From Bugulina stolonifera (lineage: Eukaryota > Bryozoa > Gymnolaemata > Cheilostomatida > Bugulidae): a DNA stretch of 64,000 nt. Under the pieces are notes generated by a model. The model was not told where the DNA came from. It saw nothing but the letters and a program-made list of their open reading frames with translations, and ran no database searches. Shown piece by piece: positions 11,502-25,445 of this stretch (position 1 is its first letter; each line of letters starts with the position of its first letter). The position numbers were made by a program, and so were the translations under genes. Where the stretch lies: NCBI GenBank assembly GCA_935421135.1, contig OW285196.1:13327001-13391000 (forward strand), read 5' to 3'.

Positions 11502-14380
11502 CTGTGGAACACACATCCTGAATAAGTAGTTTATTGTACAGTTGTCTGTGATTAATGACACTGTCTTCCAGTCTAGAAATAAATTAATTAATTTATTTTT
11601 AGTCATGAGTACGAGCTGTCGAGGACAGTTGTGATTTATTTCATTTATCAGTCAAGTGTTCAGCACACCGTTTGTACTAATACTTACTAGTATGCTTGAA
11701 TTTTTTAATCGTAATCCAATTCCACATTTGGTATATATTGCTGTAGTCTACCTACATGAAAGTCTGCCCCAGTCACTTTATAGACTAATCACATACATGC
11801 ATGTGTTATGTACATACATGTATTATTATATTTTGTGTCTATTCCTATATTGGTGAGTATATTATAATATTTGCTGCTCAACCACCCTAACTGAAATGTA
11901 CAACTGATCTGAAACATGGTAAACAGAGTATAAAACTTGAATTAAACATAATGAGGGCATAAATATTGCTCAAAATAGCAAATGAAAACACAATGTTTAA
12001 CGTGCGTCCCACAAAACACGTTTTTTTTTTAACAGGCAAAAGTCCTACTATAATGTACTTGTATAGTGGCTGTTAAATCTAGAATCCAATTGTACCCCTA
12101 TAATAGTAGGGCAGGTGTAGAACGAATGTGGTAAACCAGATCTGTTATTTAAACAAGTTTATATTCAAACCTGCTGTACAGGGTCATTGTTTTGAATTTT
12201 TCAAGTCGACCACCGAAAACAAGTAAATTGAAGTCAAGTCACAGATTAAACACTATAAACTCAGATCAATCATAAGTCAAAGTCTAGTGAGCTACTCTTC
12301 AGACATGTCTGCAGTATATCTACCAAAGTCAATTTCAAATAAGTTTGTCCAAGTAGTTTTTGCCTTACTGACTGAAATGATCTTGTAAAGAGTCAACGGG
12401 TCAGAAATGACAAGTCGAACGCCACAATAACTTGAGCCAAATAAGACAAACGCTCAAACAAAAACTCACAAGTCTAATTGATTTGTTATATTAAATGACA
12501 ATTACTTAATGTTACAGTAATATATGGAGTGACAGATCCTAATTTATAATCCGAAGCGAAAGTAATCATTTATAACACACACATTATTAGTCTTCATAAT
12601 CGCATGACTCGCATATTGTTTTTGAAATTTATATCTATAACAAAGAATAATGCTCATGCCAGTAAAGGTCACATAACTATGGAAGGGTATGGCAATAGAG
12701 ACTACTATGATAATTTTATTAATATACCTGTTCAAGCTTTAGTGATTGGAAAGGCTAGTAGTGTACTAACTTGAATGCTTGAATGCTATTAATACAATAT
12801 ACCTGCACGTGGTAGTGTAAAAGATGTCAACAATGTCAAGGTCATAGATAAACAAATCAAACCCTCAACCTATCAGGGAGTATCTCACACACTACCTGAT
12901 TGGTTGAGCTGTTTGAGCTTCCTATGACACTGTTTGTTGACATTTGAAACTACCACGTGTTTTAGCATCTCTTAGTATGCATGATGTAGATTATTTATAA
13001 ATTCTGCATATTTTTGATTGGAGAAGTGGTAGTAGACCGATAGTAACTCGAATTTACTGAATTGACTGCTAAATTGTTGCTTTGTATAATTAATAGGGAA
13101 ACTGAACTACCAGTGTCATGCACCAGTACCAGCATCATGTCTTGTCTTGTACAAGCATCAGTACCATGTACCAGTGTTGACATCCTACCTACACATCATG
13201 TATTTGCATCATTTTACCAGCCATTTCTTTGGCCAGTAGCCACATTTATATATAGAATGATATTTTTAGTGTTGAAAACAAGAGGTTTGCAATTAGTAAC
13301 TGTGAAGTTACTCTCTCTTTCCCTCTCTATGCAAGAACAACAAGATAGGACAACTTCATATTATAATCAATTTAACTTAATGTACAGCGTAGATAAATGC
13401 TGGGAGTGAGTCAAGATAAATCTTTACCACAAAAATTTAATTTGCTGTTTTATATAAGCGGATTGAGAAATATTCTAGCAGACTAACTTTATTCTTTATT
13501 TGCTATAATGACACCAATATTTAAATAATGATGTCAATTGTTTACATTACACTAATTTTATTACACTTCAATTTATTATTTTATAAACATTCTTGCACAG
13601 TGATGGAATTGTATGTGGCTGTTAAGGAGTTATTCCTAAAATCATACAATATGTAATTTGCAGAAATAATGGAGATTCAATTCAATTCCTTTGTGTTTTC
13701 ATCTTGTGACTTGCTACTTCAAAATATTATCACAGCTGAGTGGAATCCGTGGATAAAAAATATTGATCATATTCCAATTTTGATAAAATTGGGTTGCTTT
13801 GTGAATGGTCATCAATTACTATGATACTATATGTATATATTGTATATAATGAGCTGTATCATGGATATAGAGAGAATAATATTATGAGTGTGATCAAATA
13901 ACACAATTATTATATAATATGATAAAATAGTAACTCTATTCATTGCTATTATGTTGTAGGTGAGAGATGATCTGCAGGCAACATTGAACTACATGAAACA
14001 GGTCTTTCAACATTGTTTAGAGATGCTGATATCTAGCGGATATACCCAGGAACCATGGAAATACATGTATTATAATACTACTAGACAAATAGGTATGTAC
14101 AATTTACTTGTATATAATACTGCTTATACTACCTCCATCCATTTTAGATAGTTAGCTTTGATTACTAACTGTCAGCCATATTTCTTTGTCAGCCACATTG
14201 CTTTTGACAAGTTAAACGACAGAAATATTTATAATCGCACTTGCAAACGACGTAGCAATGGCACACATTACATGTAGTAGTAAGCTGTTCCAATACTATA
14301 CAAGAACTTTGGCAGTCAATGTACTTTGTATCTGGTGTGTTTGTTTGCAACTATTTTTTCCCAGAAACCAAAACTTTCTC
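11502..14380. other. Intergenic region with one MITE
   Basis: No supported gene. It contains the short MITE at 12805-12959 and AT-rich unique sequence. A possible plus-strand exon at about 13957-14091 (RDDLQATLNYMKQVFQHCLE) has acceptor- and donor-like ends but no partner exons, so it was not called. Confidence 0.5.
12805..12959. mobile_element. Palindromic MITE, 155 bp
   Basis: The ends are CACGTGGTAGT…ATGTCAACA and its near-exact reverse complement. Inner parts also pair (ACCTATCAGG against CCTGATTGGTTGA), giving an almost full-length hairpin. Confidence 0.7.
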
Positions 14381-17300
14381 TCAGGTAATTATCTCCTCCA
14401 GCATAGAAACTCTCTTCATCAGAGATTCAATTTCTCCATCAATCTGTTCTGTCATCTCAGTAATGCGTTCAGCAGCTTTCTAAAAAGAGAAAATTTCAGT
14501 AGAAACAGACTGCTAGCTTTTTCTTGTACCATAATTAAAGCAGATGGCTTGCTTATTATGATCTGATATTGTCTCCACAAAGAAACTGTATTGAAGTTGG
14601 CTGAGATGACAATACATACCTCGACAACTAATAAGAGGTTCTCTATTCTCAGCTCCAGGAATGTTTTGAATTCCAGTTGAGATGTGGAAGGTGACAGAGG
14701 TCTGACCGATGTGAAGCTGTGCCGACTTCCGCTTGGCACGATGTCGGTCACCGGTTGATCCACCACTGTATCAATATCTGTCTGTGTATGCTCCACAACT
14801 GGTACTGGGTCCATCCGCTCCTGTTTGTCTGAAGAAAGGCTCAATCCGGAGGTGCTTCCTTCTTGGTTGGTACTTAAAGAGGAACCAATGCTTTCTGGGT
14901 TGGTACTTGAGGAAGAGTTCTGGCTTTCTGGCTTGTTACCCTGTAGAAGCTTCAAACCCTCCTTTACCATTTGCTCCTTAGCCTGCAAATTCAAGATTAC
15001 AGTATTGTTTCACTCAATAATGCAATTTTGACGCAAGTGTTCAGCAATTAGATTAGTTTTATTTAGTACCACAAGACACTTTACACTTTAGTCCCTGATG
15101 ATCTTTTATATTATGTACTTTTATATTAAGTATTTGTTGACTGTACCATAACACCCATCTTAATTAACTTGTGGATCTAAGTAAATAATGTTGCTATTAA
15201 GCCGAACAGATTACTGACCTGTCATGGTGTTTACTTGTAAGCTAATTTTCAATTTTTGGTTTTAGGATATGGGTCAATTTTACTAACTGTGCATCCACTT
15301 TACAGATGTGAAAATAGATGACGCACATTGAAAATGTTGGTATCATTACTGTCCTCATGGTCTAAACAGCATTTTGCAGAATATAATCAATCTGATCTTC
15401 ATAGTAAAATCTGTAAATACATGATTACGGTCTACGATGGTTACCAAAAGAAAATTTTCTAGAAAATCTTACCGTTGGGTAATCCTTGAGTAGACCAGAA
15501 AGATCATTCTTGCTGAGCACCAGACACTCAGAGTAGCCGATGCTGAGGACATTGGCGATCCTCTTGTTCCCAGAACTGACTCCTGGAATCTCCAGAATAC
15601 TGATCTCTCCAAAGACAGCTCCTGCACAGAGGGAGGCGAGGACTGCCCCTTCATCATTGATGACCTGTCCAAAGTTCACCAAGGCTATTTGTAATTACAA
15701 AAAGTTAATTTTGACCTCATTGATGCTGCATTATTTGTATTAGTCTAGTTTTTTTGTTTGCAAGGAAAGGGTAGGATTTCACTTGATAACTTGAAACATG
15801 GAGTAAATACGATGACTAGTCTATAGAATGGGACTCAGGGAGGTACCATGTGAGACAAACAAGCTAATGTTAGATAATATGTAGAGTGTACATATTGTAT
15901 TTAGATACTAGAGAGGTCATTGTCAGCGGCATTGACATAACATAAGCAAGTAATAATCAACAACACCTCTGGTGGTAACATAGCATGATGAGTTGGCTGA
16001 TTGGTTTATTGATCACGAACACATTTTGTGAGGTTCAGTGTTTACGAAAATACTGCTACGGAAAACAATTGTAGTAGGCTTGGAAAATGCTGACTGTTAT
16101 AAAGTATTACATGAAAACTTTTATTTATACGGAGCATCATGGTTCTGAGGAAAGCATCTCTTCCCCATACAGTTTTATATTCAACAGCTCTATATCTACC
16201 AGAAGGTAGTTTGGTGAGATGATTGTGAATGAAGTGTTCATCATCATGTATATAGCAGTAAACAAAATTTTGAGTTTTTTTTGTCGACATTGATTGAGAA
16301 TTATTTGATCTAAATTTAATGATAGTCGGCAGCAGGAGAGTGGATCAGATACAAATGTGTTTTTATTATTATCTGCTGGCAACACAGCGGGGGCTCATCG
16401 TTAACCCATACATGATTCTCATAGCTGACAACAGTCTATTGAAAAGTTCAATAAAACAAGTTTTTGTAAAATACATGTACATTGGCATCATCTTAATTCG
16501 TTGAGCTAAAAATGACTCCCTACCTCAAGCATTCCAGACTTGACTATGAACATTTCTCTACCGATGTCACCCTTTCTACATATATAGTCTCCTGGGCAGA
16601 ACACCTGTAAGTTGAGCTTTAATACCACCTCCATTAATAGCCCTGGTTCACAGCTCTTGAATATGTTCACTTGTCGAAGGGTGTCTCTGTACACTCGTAA
16701 AGTTATCTGTGCCCTGAATATAAATTTTCAACATAGTATAAATGTGCATGCACACTGTTTCATTGCATGCGGGCATTGAGTGGCATGCTTTATATCATGT
16801 GCAGTGCATGGTGTTAAGTGAATCCTGTATGATGTACATGTAGGTTGTGGATTGTACTATATTGCACAGACATGCACGTGAACACAGGCAAAAATTATAG
16901 TTCACTCCTTGCATTCTCTCCTGAGAGTCGCTTTTATTTTGTTATGAAACGTTTTGCATGACTGTGTGCTTACAATGTAGGTAAAAACACAGAATACAGT
17001 AAACGCATGTAGACGAAAATAAAATATTCACACTGCTATTATATTGACAATAATAACAACAGGATAGGTATGGTAGACATTGGGCCAGCATAAGCTGTAG
17101 ACTGACCTCAACTTATCTGGGAGACCAACTAGTAGATTTTCCTCTTCCAGCGTATGTTGATGGGACCAGATGTAGTCAAACCAGTGGAGGATCTTTTTCT
17201 CTATGTTACTGTTTACACCTCGGATCTTCATGTATCTGAGTGAAAGGGAACCAACATAAAACTTGCAGATAAGCTAGCATTGCTAGGATATGGAAATTGT

Positions 17301-20300
17301 TGCAACCTCTTTAGGGCTGAATTGTAATATTGACATTGTCATATACATGTACATGTAGTAATGAAAGCAGACATCATCAGCCTAAACAAGGTATCACAGA
17401 GCACAGATGATTTTAGAATTCTGCTCCTGGTGCATAGCCTCCTGCAGTTTGGCTTTGGTCGCTAATCACTACGTTGTGTAACTACTGTATGCCATACTAA
17501 ACAAAAGCACAGCAAGTTAAACCTCAAACCCAATTGCTCAGAGAGGTATACCTGGTATAGTATAGCACATGCACAGTGTAAGAACCGAACAATGCAAAAG
17601 CTAATGGAGACTGTATAATCTACACCTCGAGTGTATGTTATACAGACTAAACTAAAAGTCTGGTTATTGCTCATAAATTTAAATGCTGAACATTAATAAA
17701 GTTCCTTTTACATACCGCCTTACCTTTTTACAGAGTCTATATTCTGGTTAAACAACCCCCTCTGCTGATTCATATTACTTATCATAGATCCTACGTTCCC
17801 GACGATTGTAGCGAATATAAGAACTCCGACAAGAAAGTCTACGATAGTAAATATGTACTCAGGATCCGTGACAGGGTGAGGAGTTTCTCCTAAGAGTGCA
17901 AAGAAATTGAATCAGTTGCTACTTGCCAATTGTACTAAGACTGCAGATTACACCTGATGAAGTATAGTCAAAATGATTTCTGTAGCCATCCCCTTCTATG
18001 TGTATATAATATTGACTTACCAATAGTAAGGAGGGTTAGGGTAGACCAGTAGAATGAGTAGATGTACTTGTTACTCAGAGAAGAGTTAGGATACGCCGTA
18101 GAGTTGGGGTAGACCCACTCATCCTGCCCATGTCCGATGTCCGTGGAGATGGCGTAGTAGAAGCACGCGTTCCAATGAATGATGATCATGATGTAGACTG
18201 TCAGATTCACAATTCGGAATAATATTGAGTGCCTAAAATACACCGATTATTAGCCTTGGGTCCTAAATAATGACTAATACTCCTAGAATGCAGGAAAATT
18301 TTTTTCAGTCCAACAAATATTTTGCATTTCCTTGGAGGCTTCAACACTCAGAGCAGTCGGTATTTAGTTGATATACAAAGATATAACTGATGTGACATAA
18401 AGTACGGCTACACTTAATAGCCGGATAAAAAGCAGAACAATTACAAATATTCTGACAACACCACAATATCTTAACAAAAATTCTGTGTATAGAGACCAGG
18501 CAAGGGAAGGTAACTACTGAATGTCGTGTGATAAACGGTTTTTGACTTGAATAACGACTGTAGGTTGCTACTAGAAAACTTCACAGAATTATATAAAAAA
18601 GTAAAGCATTATAAACAGCAGTCCACTTACTTGCTCGTATGGATGGTTCTGTCAAAGAACTGGATAACGCTATTCCACCGAAACAAGCGGTTGAGTCGCA
18701 TCGCAGGATATGCTTGAGGGGAAACCAAGTAGATGAAGTCAGTTGGTAGGATACTTAGTGAATCAAGCTTCATATCCAATGAACTCATGTAATGCTTGAG
18801 CATTTGGCGGCCATCTTTTATCAGGATGCCTTCTGAGGAGATGTAAGCTGTTGAATAATGAATATAGTATTTTTATTACAGATTTAAGAAATCCAAGAAA
18901 TGTTGCTAGGAGCTGCTATAAAACCTAAACATGTTTTAAAACAATCTAATTACGTAAAATGTTGTAATTGCAAGGGCTAGGTCTTGTAACACAGTCTGCC
19001 ACTACTTGTCTTTTTGTGGAATTTTCGTATGTAAAGACAGCCACTAGGGTAACATAAAGTTAGTCAGAGAACAACATGTCTACACCTGGTATAACCACAC
19101 TTGTAAATATGTAAGTTCTGTGGTTATGGTAGTGAGTTTAGAGTGCATTGTGTTAAAAGTTGTGTCTAGTAAGTATAAGTCCTGTCTAGATCCGCATCAC
19201 AAGTGAGACCATGATCTAAATTTGCTAATTTAAGACCAAACCAGCAGAGCAATAAATACCACACATAATAATTATTTGTTGATTACATAATACCAGGGAG
19301 ACATTCTGGGTCAACATTTTTCTACATGTGGTGATAATATTTGCTACAATCTTGCATGGTCATTATGTGGTGTGTACTTTACATGTATAATTATTGCATG
19401 ACACAATATAGATGTACATGCGCACACAATACACATGTACACGCACACACAATATAGATGTACATGCGCACACAATACACATGTACATGTGGAGCATGTT
19501 GGATAAGGTACGTAACACCCGGGTTCGAACATGAATATAAAGATATCATCCCACTTCATGATTGGGTTTCTCACGTTATAAGATCTATATTTTCTGTACT
19601 AAGTAGGTAACTCATTAAAAATTCATACAGTTATTAACTAACCAACCAATCAATATAGGCTTTACTGGGTGAAGCAAGACAATCGGTATAAGGTGTGCAG
19701 TATGAATATTCTATCTCTACTTGTACAATATCATGACAAATTTTTAGTGAACGCACACATACATGTACATGCTTTCAACTTGACTAATTTATAAAAAAAT
19801 TAGGAACATAAAATTCCCTGCATTTAATGTTTTCAACTAGTTTCCAATTTTCTTAAATAATTTTCTTTGCCACTTGGTTTCTTTAAATATCTGCTTCACT
19901 GCCTCTCTTAAAGCTACGATCCTAATATATTAATCTACTTACTTGTCCTAGATTTAACCACAATGTCTAATATATATAGTGCATCACATGTGTAGTCCAA
20001 GAAAGGCCAAAGTATTCTATAGTCATTCTGTAGCTGAGGGAAGACAACTCTAGCGATGATCAATATATAGTTATATAGCACCACCAGAGCCATAATGCCC
20101 AGCCAGATGTACTGCGGTAACGAACTATGAGTCATAACTCCAGACTTGAAAAAGTTCATCAGCCACCATCTGTCAAAAATCAGAACTAAGTTCATGATGT
20201 GGTCAGTCAGCAAATAGTATCCGACTGCATTTGTTTCCATCGGAGCAGGTACGCACGGTTTATCATTAAATATGCAAGCCAAGGTTTACCTTGTGAATCT

Positions 20301-22796
20301 CAACTCACCATAGCAAGTACGTAGTGGTGGTTGACATAAAGCAATAGGAAGTTATTACACAAACAAAATGTTATCCCAATTGACATTAAATAAAACTTAA
20401 AATTAACAATAAAATTAATTGACTTTGTACCCACAACAAGTGAGCAACTTGGTTATCAGAAAAGTTAAGAATGAATTAAATAGATTAATTACATGTTATA
20501 TAAATTAATATAAAATTACTAGAACTAATCGACTTCTGTAATTTTTTTAATCAAGGTGAACATTCACAACCCAATAGGTCTATTATAAGCTGTGTGGGCA
20601 CTCATTGGGTTGGGCACAGCTTCCCAACAAAGCAATGTGTACGAGTACGTTAGATCTGTATTACATTTACCGAGACTTTCTTGGCTCTACTTCATCATCA
20701 TGGCGTCTGAGAGCTGCTTTTCCATCTCCATACATTTCAAATCTGTTTAGGAAGGAATCGTTCCTCTTTACTGTTCTACTCAATGATCTCCTCTTTTGCT
20801 TTTTGAAAGATAAACAGTCTGTAAAGTCACAGAAAATTCATTATTTGAATCTAGGTGTAGATGTAGGTGTAGATGTATATCTACATGTGTGTAGATATAA
20901 AAATGTAGATGCATAATATAATACTTACCTACTCTTGACATGTACATATATAATATCCCCATAAAAACTTGTATGCTAATTGAATGACAGCTGTACCACA
21001 TGTACCACTTGTACAACTGCGGCAGCAGTGCTGACACTAGCGTATGCAATGTAGTTATCACTTGGTTGAGATCTATAACACTTACATTGAATACTAATAT
21101 TTGATACATCAGGTTTACATGTATTATAACAGGTTATTGAACCCACTTGTATGATTTTAAATAAATTGGTATTTTGTTTCCTGTTAGATATATGTACTTT
21201 ATATTGGTGATACAACCTCTGAATATTATATAATTTTTAATTAGTTACAGTAGTCATTCATCCTAATAAGTCACATTAGCAGTATTAAAATACAGTTACA
21301 TGTAGCTGTTTACTTAGCATTATCCACTGTTGCTAGAATTCATGTTATAGCCCTTGTATATGTGAATTAAAATTCTGGTGAAAGCTCTAGCTACTTGGAT
21401 GGTAAGTACATGGCTACTTGGAGGGTAAGTACATGGCTACTTGGATGGTAAGTACATGGCTACTTGGATGGTAAGTACATGTAGTTTTAGGCACAATGCT
21501 ATGACTAATGAGCTAAAGATAGGAACTGTAGATACCCACACACTAAATTCATAACTTCGCAGATAAATGGAAATGAGTTTAAGAGAGTTTGTGAGAAATA
21601 TAAAATACACACCTGGTAATCTAAATCAACTGAAAACAAGACACTAATTCGTTATCTTTATCGATTTAATCAATTTAATGGCCTTTTACCTCAACTACCA
21701 TTATTTACTACATGTGTGATTGTTTAGCAGAACGTAGTCTACATGTAAACAGTCTGTCAGCGTCATGATAAATACGTCATGAGATAATGGATCTACATGA
21801 TCTACCTACGCTGTGTAAATGCTTGTAAATTAACGGCACACATTTACATGTGTGCTACTACTACTCCATGTATAAATCATGTACATGTATTACAATATAT
21901 AAGCAAAATGGCATGAAGTGTATATATATTCAGTTCATAGTGTACCAAGTAGGTTACTATACAGCGTAACACAGTCTTTGTATTGTCGGTAAACCAACAT
22001 AGCCTGTGGTACCTATGATCACACGAGAGCGTTGTGTATGGGACTCAACAGCTCCTCAAATCCTAATTACCTTATGTAATTGTAGAATGACCTCAGGATT
22101 TTGCTCTGTCTAAATATATCATTTCTGACTCACGGAGGCTTGTGTATAAATATAACAATATACTGTTTAGCTTACCAGACAATGCCGCTGTGTACTCTCA
22201 GAATCTGATGGCGTAGAGAAATAGTTTACATTCTGTTCTCCGCTGTGATTGGCTAACGACGCATCGTTATACCGGTATGCGGGTGAGTGCTCTGGTGTAA
22301 GTGCTCTGGGTGAACCAGGCGTGGGTGATTTGGTCGCAGCCTGAGCATCCTTGCTTTGTCTATAGAATACAATTTATTCCTGCGATGCACATTGGATTAC
22401 CCAGAATTCTACATTCTTCTATTAAAAACCACAAAACTATGAGGAATCACATGCTACACATCTATAGAGTTTATATCATCATAGATCTTCCTTCCAACAT
22501 GAAGGGGCTCTATATGTACGCATATTGTAAAATGGTAGTGCATCAAATATATATTCGATCAATCATGCAACTTACTATATTAGTATTACTATCTGCACTT
22601 TACATTTATGGAATTTTCTATCTACTAATGAGATTCATCTAAACAACCTGCCATAAAGGCATCCAAACCTAAACACCTATATTTATTGTTGTTTCAGAGA
22701 TGCATTTATCAGAGATAGAACTTAAATTAAAAACACGTGTTAAATATTGACTTACCTCGAGGTTTTGACCGATGAATACAGTGCAAATTTCCACAT
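14381..22796 (-). CDS. Cyclic-nucleotide-gated channel, alpha-type subunit
   Basis: A CNG cation channel subunit that opens on cAMP or cGMP binding, in the plasma or ciliary membrane. Ten exons join in phase: 20671-20818, 19943-20169, 18631-18847, 18021-18232, 17724-17889, 17107-17235, 16524-16713, 15473-15664, 14620-14982 and 14381-14479, giving about 646 residues. Order: basic N-terminus; S1-S2 ([15 protein letters not shown]…); S4 (RLNRLFRW); S5 with [12 protein letters not shown]; pore and filter [14 protein letters not shown] with the CNG glutamate; S6 ([20 protein letters not shown]); C-linker ([18 protein letters not shown]); nucleotide-binding domain ([39 protein letters not shown]); and a C-terminal leucine-zipper-like coiled coil ([20 protein letters not shown]) typical of CNGA subunits. 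At the exon 15473-15664 acceptor, GTCATC at 15664 restores phase and family alignment. Candidate 5' exons are 22756-22796 ([13 protein letters not shown]) and 22176-22242, but their join to 20818 needs an internal acceptor and is tentative. Confidence 0.93.
21390..21481. repeat. 23-bp tandem repeat, four copies
   Basis: Four near-identical units beginning GCTACTTGGATGGTAAGTAC, each with a GGTAAGTA plus-strand donor-like word. It lies in an intron or the 5' region of the minus-strand CNG gene. Confidence 0.9.
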
Positions 22797-25430
22797 AGCT
22801 ACAGAAGTAAACTAACCTTATACTATCAGACTATTATGAAGTGTTTTCAACGACCATATATAACAGATAGATGGCCACAACTGTATTGCTTTATATTAGT
22901 ATGCATAACAAGTATTGATTAACATTCTAATGTAGTATAAATATGCACATGATATACAAAACTAACTATTAGATAAGTGGGAGGGGACAGTTAGGAACTG
23001 CTGCTGTATTAGACAATCAATGATTGAGTTATGGGATGTTACCATATCATCAGCGTAATATATATACATATATGTACATATATTCGTAATTTCCTATCAG
23101 GTCACATAATACCGAACACATGAAATGTAGTAACAACGCTATATTACTGATGATTAAATTTCATGTCTAATTAGATAATTATATTTGTAGGGAATTAAGT
23201 AATCAATAACAATCAATATGGGAGTGTAGGCAGCGTCTATGAATAATAAGCTACTGGACAGCGAGTTTAGTAATATTTTAAATTAAATACAAATTGAAAA
23301 ATGGACTGTTGATTATAATATCTTTTTACATAACATTTGCATCTCTGTTGTAGGTAGCAGAAAATATTATAAGTAGCCTGCCAGTATAAAACATCAGTGT
23401 TTTTGAGGCACATATCACACATGTAGCGACACACCATTTGCTGGGTTTAATTTTGTTGTTGAATATCAAAGTTACTAAAGATTAATTAGTATTATTTAGA
23501 AATGGTGCAGAAGTCAATCATAGCATGCTTCTGGTCTGTTTGGAATTCCTTCTCCTTTGTGACAATTAATCTCATTCTATATTACATACTTTAGTATCAC
23601 TGGAGTTGTTATCCCTTCGATTATCATACAACATAACTGCATGACTTTCATTGCATAATGTGCTGCAATGGCTTTGAATGGATTGCTAATAGGCTATACC
23701 AGTACATGCATATACAATGTACTTGTAAGCAGCGAGCAAGTAAAATAAACTAACAACTTGACACATGAATTGTAATGCTGTACCATATCATGTATGTATA
23801 TCTCACAGGGCCACAGGGGTATTAGAAAGCAACAACAATCATAATATTAATTAAGTGAATATTACCATTATATTGTTACAAAGGAATGACTTTAATAATA
23901 AGAAGAATCATGATACGTTTAGATGCAGAAAACATTCTGACAGCGATGCTGTCGATGTACTGAGGACCACTACATAAAAACTGTTCGGAGCTGAAGCCCC
24001 CTACTTTATCAAACAAACAATGTGCCTTTAGTGTTCTAGACTCTGGTTGAGGTGTTATGTAAACATTATTATTGAATGCAAGTAATATGAATCCATATGT
24101 CTTTTTTTACCAGAGCCTAGATGCATGAATTATTTCAAGCTCGTGGGTGTCATTGTTTTATAGCATAGCATTTACGCGTTGCGCATGCGATTTGAGTTAA
24201 AAATTTGAGTTGAAATTACCATACAGTATCACTCAGTGACAGGCACTGACGATGGAATTGATGGTACATATACAAGGCTGCAATAGCTGCGCCAAGTATT
24301 TTGCTCTCAGTTTGTAGGCAGGTTGGAGCACACCTGTGGTACAAAGACCCAGTAGTCAGTAGGCATCAGCGGGATTCGAACCCAGAACCTTCATCACTTT
24401 CTTGTCTCAGGGCAGGCGCTCTAACCCACTGAGCCACATACGATTCATTTGTGATTGTTTTTTTCACTCTTGGGTGTTTTTCTTCTAAAGGTGGAACGAA
24501 ACAGCATTTTTAGATTCGAGACACTAATTTTAAAAAATTCGAGACGAGACTGGGTTTTAGGATTGAAGGGAATTTTCCTAAAAAGCTTGCCAAATTTTAT
24601 ATATCTACATGCTAGAACTCCAATAGTTTCAATTGCTACTCTGTAAACTCTCTATTTTATCATTTTGCATTTCAATAAAAGGTGCACAGGAGGCTGTGAG
24701 ACATATTGCACATGTATTCCATGTACATTGCATTGCATGTACATGGGTACTAAAATAATAATGTAATTTGACAAATTAGTATGGAGTTGTGTTTCCTTTA
24801 ATGAAATGATCTCACGAGTAAACAACTGTTGGTAAGGACATAACACTGCATTATGGGAGTGGTGATTGACAGTCGTTAGTATGACTTGTAGTGATCGACT
24901 AGTAGCTCAGCGTTAGCTGCAATGCTATTACTAGGAAATCAGTCCTGGGAATGTACATGTAGGTAGTATTACTAAATAATATGAACAATAGTTTTCTATT
25001 TGATAGGTATATTGTTGATTAGCAATTAATTGCATTATAATTATTAATTTATTATAAATAAAAATTATTAGCTGCTATTTGTTTTCCAGTCTCGAATACT
25101 AATTGCCATCTCGAGACAACTTTTGAGACAAGACAAGTCGATACGAGACTCGAGAAATCTTGAGTCTCGTTTCATCTCTGCTTATAACTCCAGAAAACAC
25201 AACTTTGTTTTTTGCTGTCACTCTTTAGAGAATACATGTAACTACTGTGAAAGTTGATACGGTTTGCTATTTTTCCTTTGTCACTCCTTGAAATACAAAC
25301 TGAAAACTCAGGATGTTGTTTATTTGTAGAAAGTGTTTTTCAAATTTATTAGATTTCACCATGACGAACTGGTGAGAACACATTGCCTTAAAAAGTAGCA
25401 TGTCCCATAGCCAAGCGTTGAATGCAAACG
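22797..25430. other. Intergenic region upstream of CNG gene
   Basis: AT-rich, with no supported coding sequence. It contains the tRNA-derived SINE at 24235-24439. Short ORFs here have no homology-like features. Confidence 0.5.
24235..24439 (-). mobile_element. tRNA-derived SINE
   Basis: On the minus strand an A-box (TGGCTCAGTGGGTTAGAGC) is followed about 45 bases later by a B-box (GGGTTCGAATCCC), so the head is tRNA-like. A tRNA-unrelated body runs down to about 24235. The anticodon arm is not a regular tRNA stem, so this is a SINE rather than a gene. Confidence 0.75.
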
Positions 25431-25445
25431 CCGAACGCTACTCGT

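Noticed and set aside
13957..14091. Possible plus-strand exon (RDDLQATLNYMKQVF)
   Set aside because: Isolated; no partner exons, domain or conserved copy.
15665..15684. Acceptor at 15685 for the CNG nucleotide-binding exon
   Set aside because: It gives a frame error with the preceding exon; the acceptor before 15664 restores frame and family alignment.
24365..24439. tRNA gene
   Set aside because: A and B boxes are present but the acceptor and anticodon stems do not pair, and a SINE body follows.
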